DNA from: Planctomycetota bacterium
GTDB taxonomy: Bacteria > Planctomycetota > PUPC01 > JABMSA01
Length of the DNA stretch: 5,758 nucleotides
Direction: 5' to 3'
NCBI GenBank assembly: GCA_013202185.1
Contig: JABMSA010000302.1
Location: forward strand, 1 to 5,758
The notes beneath the pieces were generated by a model, which made no database searches, was not told the DNA's origin, and was given only the letters and a program-made list of their open reading frames with translations. Positions 1-3,771 of the stretch are shown in pieces. The stretch's first letter is position 1; the number at the start of each line of letters is the position of its first letter. A program made the translations under genes and the position numbers.

Positions 1-552
1 CTCACGCAGTGCGCCGGCCTGTCGCATGCTACGCTGTGCTCCGACGCGGCGACTTCGGCCACGATCTGCCCTCAGGTGCCCACCGAGTGCCCGTATACGC
101 CGACCATGTGCCCGGTCAATTCAACGCAGTGCAGCGGCGGCACAACTCTGTGCTCGGGCGTCTTTGGAAAGTTCACGGTATGTCCGAACATCGGAACGAC
201 CTGTCCGCTTACGATCACGAATTGTCCGAGCCTGCCAACGAAGTGCGTTGCGTCATTCGCCGTGACGCTGTGCCCCGACTACAACGGCGGAACTCGGACC
301 ATCTGCCCGCACTCGTTCACCAAGTGCCCGTACGAGAAGTTCCTATGCGAGGCCCTCAAGCCCGACCTGAACCTCGACGGCGTGGTGAACGTCCTCGATC
401 TGATCACGGTTCGCAACAACCTGCAAAGGGATCCGTGGCAGAACGGGGTACTCGGCAACGCCAACGGCGATAACTTCATCAACGTGCTCGACATGATCGA
501 AGTTCGGAACGCGCTCGGCCAGTTCCAGCAGCCGCCGGCAAACGGCGAATAA
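1..552 (+). CDS. Cys-heptad-repeat protein with C-terminal dockerin type I domain (5' partial)
   Basis: The reading frame is open from base 1 to the TAA at 550-552 (183 residues visible), so the start and any signal peptide lie upstream. Window residues 1-116 carry 15 cysteines, at 4, 13, 23, 30, 37, 44, 51, 61, 68, 75, 82, 91, 102, 109 and 116. Nine of the 14 steps are exactly 7 residues, and 14 of the 15 Cys have Thr two residues before; Pro often follows the Cys. Residues 121-172 form a two-repeat dockerin-like domain. Its putative Ca ligands are D122, N124, D126, N130, D133 and N153, N155, D157, N161, D164, and the two helices resemble each other (NVLDLITVRN and NVLDMIEVRN). Dockerins bind cohesins in cellulosomes, but in planctomycete-like genomes they sit on many extracellular proteins of unknown partner. 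I infer an exported, disulfide-rich surface or secreted protein. I know no named family for the repeat, and the function is unknown. A terminator hairpin follows closely. Confidence 0.85.
   Translation, partial: LTQCAGLSHATLCSDAATSATICPQVPTECPYTPTMCPVNSTQCSGGTTLCSGVFGKFTVCPNIGTTCPLTITNCPSLPTKCVASFAVTLCPDYNGGTRTICPHSFTKCPYEKFLCEALKPDLNLDGVVNVLDLITVRNNLQRDPWQNGVLGNANGDNFINVLDMIEVRNALGQFQQPPANGE
4..350 (+). repeat. Protein-level T-x-C-P heptad repeat array
   Basis: The encoded unit is roughly T-x-C-P-x-x-x. Steps between successive cysteines are 9, 10, 7, 7, 7, 7, 10, 7, 7, 7, 9, 11, 7 and 7 residues. The DNA copies are diverged, so the pattern is held at protein level and is not a recent DNA duplication. 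The array probably begins before the window, because the first visible residues already fit it. A disulfide ladder or small solenoid is a possible fold; this is inference. Confidence 0.8.
361..516 (+). other. Dockerin type I domain (two Ca-binding repeats)
   Basis: The first loop matches the classic D-x-N-x-D-G-x-x-N-x-x-D pattern exactly (residues 122-133 of the visible protein). The second (residues 153-164) has Asn at the first ligand position and Asn in place of the usual Gly, but keeps the Asp at positions 5 and 12. Each loop is followed by a matching short helix ending in R-N-x-L. After the second repeat only an 11-residue Gln/Pro-rich tail remains, the usual C-terminal location for a dockerin. 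Confidence 0.85.
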
Positions 553-576
553 GAGCATCCGCCAAATGAAAGCCGC

Positions 577-607
577 AGCCGCCCCCGGAGTTTTCCCGGG
601 GGCGGCT
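577..607 (+). terminator. Rho-independent terminator after the dockerin gene
   Basis: A perfect 12-bp GC-rich stem (577-588 paired with 596-607, AGCCGCCCCCGG against CCGGGGGCGGCT) encloses a 7-nt loop. It lies 24 nt after the TAA at 550-552. The tract after the stem is short and interrupted (TTGTTC), so the stem strength carries the call. It should separate the dockerin gene from the downstream operon. Confidence 0.8.
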
Positions 608-696
608 TTGTTCATGGCTACATCGCTACCGGAGGCAAATCTGGCGTATAGTTCACGACGAAGTTCACGAACCCACCAACCAACCGGAAAAAGTGC

Positions 697-725
697 TTGC
701 AAAAGCCACACCCGCCCAGTATCAT
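697..725 (+). promoter_or_regulatory. Candidate sigma-70-type promoter for the URO-D-like/MFS operon
   Basis: TTGCAA at 697-702 (4 of 6 matches to the -35 consensus) and TATCAT at 720-725 (5 of 6 to the -10) are separated by exactly 17 nt. The pair lies in the only sizeable non-coding gap upstream of the URO-D-like gene, after the terminator. It would give a leader of about 50 nt. I see no clear operator palindrome around it. The rest of the 553-784 gap holds only the terminator and the ribosome binding site. Confidence 0.45.
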
Positions 726-775
726 TATGCCGCGTGCAGTTGCTCGACAATCCGTGATACCGACAGACCGTACTC

Positions 776-781
776 AAGGAG
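776..781 (+). promoter_or_regulatory. Shine-Dalgarno site deciding the URO-D-like start
   Basis: AAGGAG ends 3 nt before the ATG at 785 and 9 nt before the ATG at 791. The 9-nt spacing is in the usual range and 3 nt is tight, so the second ATG is favoured. Confidence 0.65.
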
Positions 782-790
782 AGAATGCAG

Positions 791-1900
791 ATGCCCACTC
801 GACGCGAACTGAACCTGGCGATTTTCGAAGGCACCGCCGATGGCGTGCTCTGGCAGCCCCGCCTCGAAACATGGATCGATCATCACACGGCACTCGGCAC
901 ACTGCCGGAGAGGTTCCAGCACCTCGACTCGTTCGGGATTTACGACGCACTGCGCTGCTCGGTACGGTACGCCGCCACACAAGGCATAGATTGGTACCAA
1001 ACACGAGATGACATCGTACGCATCGAGGAAACCCATCCCAACCACACAATTCAGCGCGTCCGCACACCTCTCGGCGAGATCACCACTGTCTATCGCGACG
1101 TGTGGGAAGACGACAAGCGCATCAACCATCGGATCGAGGACTTCCCGGTCAAGACGGCCCAGGACCTTCGCGTGGCGACCGATCTCATCGATCGCCAGCA
1201 GGTCCGCGCCGACCCCGACGCGTTTCGCAGGGCCTCCGAAAGAGTCGGCGACCGTGCCGAGCCGACCACGTTCCTCACAAGCTCGGGCTTCACCGACCTC
1301 ATCAAGTTCTGGTGCGGCCTGCCAGGCACATACTACCTGCTCGCGGATCACCCGGCAGAGGTGGAAGCGTTCCTCGAGGCGACCGACCGCCGAGACGATC
1401 GGCTCATCGACGAGGCGCTCAAGCTCCCGTACCGCATCTTCAACCTCGGCGACCACGCAACCAACGAATTCACGCCTCCGCCGATCCTCAAGAAATACCT
1501 TCTACCAAGGTGGCAGCGCATTTCCGAAAGGCTCCACCAGGCGGGCCGATTCGTGCACAGTCACTGGGACGGCAACTCGCGCCACATGCTGCCGTTCCTC
1601 CGCGAAACGGGCCTCGACGGCGTCGAAGCGCTCACGCCCGCGCCCATGGGCGACATGACCCTCGAGATGATCAAGGACGCCGTAGGCGACTCGATGGTCG
1701 TGCTCGATCTGCTGCCGGCAATCGACTTCCTCCCCAATCACAAGACCGAAGACCTACTCGATTTCACCAGGCGAGCCGTCGACATGTTCGCACCGAAGCT
1801 GATCCTCGGCGTCTCCGACGAAATCTCGCAGCCCGGGGAAATCGAGAAGATCGAGGCGATCACCGAGCTGCTCGACAACGAATACGGCCTGCCCGACTGA
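791..1900 (+). CDS. Uroporphyrinogen decarboxylase (URO-D) family protein, not HemE
   Basis: Soluble cytoplasmic protein of 369 residues from the ATG at 791; the ATG at 785 would add two. It opens with MPTRRE, similar to the M-T-x-R-E start common in this family. Other family-like segments are TPLGEITTVYRDV (about 92-104), LGDHATNEFTPPPILKKYLLP (219-239), the FVHSHWDGN strand (254-262), GLDGVEALTPAPMGDM (274-289) and ILGVSDEISQPGE (338-350). These fit the URO-D/MtaA-CmuA TIM-barrel fold. The R-Q-A-G-R substrate motif of true HemE is missing. The H-x-C and later Cys that bind zinc in MtaA-type cobamide methyltransferases are also missing: the strand reads H256-S-H258-W-D260-G, and the only cysteines are C56 and C175. 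I therefore call it a divergent paralogue of unknown substrate. It lies 47 nt upstream of an MFS gene on the same strand, probably in one operon. Confidence 0.85.
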   Translation: MPTRRELNLAIFEGTADGVLWQPRLETWIDHHTALGTLPERFQHLDSFGIYDALRCSVRYAATQGIDWYQTRDDIVRIEETHPNHTIQRVRTPLGEITTVYRDVWEDDKRINHRIEDFPVKTAQDLRVATDLIDRQQVRADPDAFRRASERVGDRAEPTTFLTSSGFTDLIKFWCGLPGTYYLLADHPAEVEAFLEATDRRDDRLIDEALKLPYRIFNLGDHATNEFTPPPILKKYLLPRWQRISERLHQAGRFVHSHWDGNSRHMLPFLRETGLDGVEALTPAPMGDMTLEMIKDAVGDSMVVLDLLPAIDFLPNHKTEDLLDFTRRAVDMFAPKLILGVSDEISQPGEIEKIEAITELLDNEYGLPD

Positions 1901-1937
1901 GCGTTTCATCATACCCGTCGCTACGAGGAGCCGCGCC

Positions 1938-1943
1938 GGAAGG
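1938..1943 (+). promoter_or_regulatory. Shine-Dalgarno site of the MFS gene
   Basis: GGAAGG lies 4 nt before the ATG at 1948. A second purine block, GAGGAG at about 1925-1930, is too far from this ATG to serve it directly. The site supports starting the transporter at 1948, although the same frame stays open far upstream. Confidence 0.5.
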
Positions 1944-1947
1944 TTTC

Positions 1948-3132
1948 ATGACACGGTTTCTTATCTACCTGTTTCCGGCTGCGATCGATCTTGCGATGGC
2001 GTGTACGGCGTTTGTGTGCTCGGTCCGTGGGGCGAACGCGGGATGGGAGCCATCGAGGATAGCAAGCCTCTTCATCGTGTGGGCCGTGGTTTACATGTTC
2101 GTGTGCCAGGTCGTGGCGCGGATCGTCACACCGCAAAACGCCCCCCGATTCCTTATCGTCGCGTGCGTTGTGCTCGCGGCTACCTCAGCGGGCTTCGTCC
2201 GGTTCGCCGGCCTGCACGAGATGCATTACCTGATGGTCCCGATGGCGATCGGCACCGGCCTCTTCTTCGCGCCCTTCCAGGTATTCATGAAAGCGTTCGA
2301 CCAGGCCCGCGCCAGGTCCGTCGCTTATTCGTCGGGGATTTTTCTTTTCGCATGGAGCGCCGGGTTCGCGATCGGGCCGTTCGTTGCCGGGTTCATATGG
2401 AAGTATTATGGCTGGCAGACATGCTATTCCGTCAACATCGTCATGGCCATAGGCACGGCGGTCGGCGTGTATCTCCTGCAGCGTCACGGCCACGAGCATG
2501 ATGCCCCCCGGGCCGCCAAGCGGGCGATTGCGCCGGTCGGCAAGCCGCTGGACTATTCGCGCATGCCCAACCTCGCCTGGCTGGGTTGGCTCTGCGGCGG
2601 CCTGAGCATCGCCAGCTTCGCAATGCTCAAGACCCTCATTCCCGTCAGCGGGGTCGAATACCGCATGTCGGAACCCGAGATCGGAACAATTTTCTTCGTC
2701 GCCTCCGCTGTCCGCGCCCTCACCGGGCTGCTCCTTTGCCGGAGCAAGACGTGGATGTACCGCCCCTTCGCGGTCGGTGCGTTCGGATTGTTTGGGATTG
2801 CGGGCATGCTGGTCGTGGCCACGGCCGAAGGCCCATGGGGCTTCGGGTGCGCGGCCGCGCTTCACGGAATCTACCTGGGATCCTTCTTCTTCTACCTCAC
2901 GTTCCACTCTCTGATCCATCCTACAAGAAGTTCGCGCTACGTTTCCATCAACGAGTCGGTGGTAGGCGCGGCCAACATCGCCGGTCCGTTTCTCGGCGGG
3001 TTTCTGGCGGGCGCCTACGGCCTCCAAACGGCGTACCTGGCGGGTGCTGGGGTTGTGCTGGTTGTGGTCATCGTGCAGGGGGTCGTCAACAGCCGCCACG
3101 CCGAATGCGTAAGGGAGCTTCGGCGCCGGTAG
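1948..3132 (+). CDS. Major facilitator superfamily (MFS) transporter, 12 TM
   Basis: Inner-membrane secondary transporter of 394 residues, the usual MFS length. Twelve hydrophobic segments can be placed at about 4-27, 37-60, 67-86, 93-116, 126-150, 155-177, 207-232, 242-263, 271-291, 295-322, 333-356 and 359-381. A hydrophilic, His- and Arg-rich central loop (178-206) divides it into two six-helix halves. Helix 5 has the G-x-x-x-G-P-x-x-x-G-type pattern (AGFAIGPFVAGF, 138-149) typical of the family. The matching FLGGFLAGAYG is in helix 11 (348-358). The loop between helices 2 and 3 (RIVTPQNAPR) lacks the usual G-x-L-a-D-R-x-G motif A, so this is a divergent member and the substrate cannot be read from sequence. 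It follows the URO-D-like gene by 47 nt on the same strand, so co-transcription and a shared substrate are likely but unproven. The short basic C-terminus ends in ELRRR. Confidence 0.88.
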   Translation: MTRFLIYLFPAAIDLAMACTAFVCSVRGANAGWEPSRIASLFIVWAVVYMFVCQVVARIVTPQNAPRFLIVACVVLAATSAGFVRFAGLHEMHYLMVPMAIGTGLFFAPFQVFMKAFDQARARSVAYSSGIFLFAWSAGFAIGPFVAGFIWKYYGWQTCYSVNIVMAIGTAVGVYLLQRHGHEHDAPRAAKRAIAPVGKPLDYSRMPNLAWLGWLCGGLSIASFAMLKTLIPVSGVEYRMSEPEIGTIFFVASAVRALTGLLLCRSKTWMYRPFAVGAFGLFGIAGMLVVATAEGPWGFGCAAALHGIYLGSFFFYLTFHSLIHPTRSSRYVSINESVVGAANIAGPFLGGFLAGAYGLQTAYLAGAGVVLVVVIVQGVVNSRHAECVRELRRR

Positions 3133-3134
3133 CT

Positions 3135-3201
3135 GCCGCATTCAGCCACTCGATGGTTCCATCGCAAACGAGATGCGGCTCTGTAAGCCGTGGCGTGCCA
3201 C
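3135..3201. terminator. Possible bidirectional terminator region between convergent operons
   Basis: The 102-bp gap between the MFS stop and the DUF1854 stop holds several small inverted repeats. GCCGCAT 3135-3141 can pair with ATGCGGC 3173-3179. Inside that, CGATGG 3151-3156 faces CCATCG 3159-3164. CGGCT 3176-3180 can pair with AGCCG 3186-3190, and GTGG 3190-3193 with CCAC 3198-3201. None has a T-run in either direction, so intrinsic termination is doubtful. The convergent position is the main argument. Confidence 0.25.
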
Positions 3202-3234
3202 AAACAGGATTCAGCAGGCTTGCCGGCGGGTCGG

Positions 3235-3744
3235 CTACAGGATGGGCATGAGAAACTTTCTCGATTGCGCGTCGAGCCGGCGCCAGTCGGCAATGCGGTA
3301 GCGGTTGCCGTCGACGTCGGGGATGAGAAGCTCGCCGTTTCCGAGGTCGCGTGTTCCGTCGCGCAGGCCCTTTGAAACGAAATGCCGGTTGCCCCGGTCG
3401 GTTTCGACGTCGAAGTAGGCGGCGCCATACTGCTCTTTCATAGCGCAGATTCTCGTGATCGTCGGCATGAAATAGTGATCGGCGAGCGCGTCGAGCAGCA
3501 CTTGCCGGGAAGACGCGTCGAGCTTTGTCGGGTTGGTGATGAGGCCGATCATCTTGCTGCCGCCGTTCGCATCGAGCAGCCCGATGTGCCGCTCGGTGTC
3601 GGAAAACGGAAACGCCCTTACAGCAGTCACCTCGAGGTACGAGCAATCTCCGTCGAGCGTCAGCCGTACGCGCCCCGAGCCGTCGGTCGTCAGCTTCACG
3701 CGCGAAGGTTGGAGGAACTCGCCGTTGTCCTGTCTGGCATCCAT
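3235..3744 (-). CDS. DUF1854 family protein, partner of the adjacent ABC exporter
   Basis: Protein of 169 residues with no signal peptide or membrane segment, so probably cytoplasmic. It matches the DUF1854 pattern as I know it: a strand-rich start (VKLTTDGSGRVRLTLDG, 16-32), RAFPFSDTERHIGLLDANG (43-61), the FMPTITRI turn (92-99), DVETDRGNRHF (112-122), and IPDVDGNRYRIADWRRLD (141-158) followed by SRKFL near the C-terminus. The start ATG at 3744 has GGGAG six nt upstream (3751-3755). The gene begins 27 nt after the stop of the ABC transporter gene, so the two are almost certainly co-transcribed. In proteobacteria this pair is annotated as cyanophycin-metabolism-associated DUF1854 protein and ABC transporter. 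The biochemical role of DUF1854 is not established, and no cyanophycin synthetase or cyanophycinase is in the window. I infer an accessory or regulatory subunit of the exporter. Confidence 0.85.
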   Translation of the reverse strand: MDARQDNGEFLQPSRVKLTTDGSGRVRLTLDGDCSYLEVTAVRAFPFSDTERHIGLLDANGGSKMIGLITNPTKLDASSRQVLLDALADHYFMPTITRICAMKEQYGAAYFDVETDRGNRHFVSKGLRDGTRDLGNGELLIPDVDGNRYRIADWRRLDAQSRKFLMPIL

Positions 3745-3750
3745 CGGATT

Positions 3751-3755
3751 CTCCC
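3751..3755 (-). promoter_or_regulatory. Shine-Dalgarno site of the DUF1854 gene
   Basis: On the minus strand GGGAG lies 6 nt before the ATG at 3744, inside the 27-nt gap after the ABC gene. It supports both the start choice and translation from the shared transcript. Confidence 0.6.
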
Positions 3756-3771
3756 GTTACGCCGGCTGCGT

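Noticed and set aside
1..350. CRISPR-like or DNA tandem repeat reading of the spaced TGC triplets
   Set aside because: The periodicity is in codons only, the DNA units are diverged, and no conserved repeat of CRISPR length exists.
9..473. Alternative plus-strand frame over the Cys-repeat gene
   Set aside because: The overlapping frame from base 1 shows ordered Cys repeats and a true dockerin domain. This one is Arg-rich shadow.
566..757. Small plus-strand open frame across the terminator and promoter
   Set aside because: Its start lies just before the terminator hairpin and the frame runs through the stem, with no Shine-Dalgarno site or recognisable product.
725..1456. Minus-strand open frame opposite the URO-D-like gene
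   Set aside because: It is the antisense shadow of a GC-rich gene with no family features, and it runs across the promoter and ribosome-binding region of the real gene.
1102..1947. Open frame extending the MFS gene far upstream through the URO-D-like gene
   Set aside because: The translated extension is Arg/Pro-rich low-complexity sequence in a shifted frame over a well-supported enzyme. The membrane protein begins naturally at the ATG at 1948 with its own Shine-Dalgarno site.
2185..3141. Long minus-strand open frame opposite the MFS gene
   Set aside because: It has no recognisable motifs and a charged composition typical of an antisense shadow, while the plus strand encodes a clear 12-helix protein.
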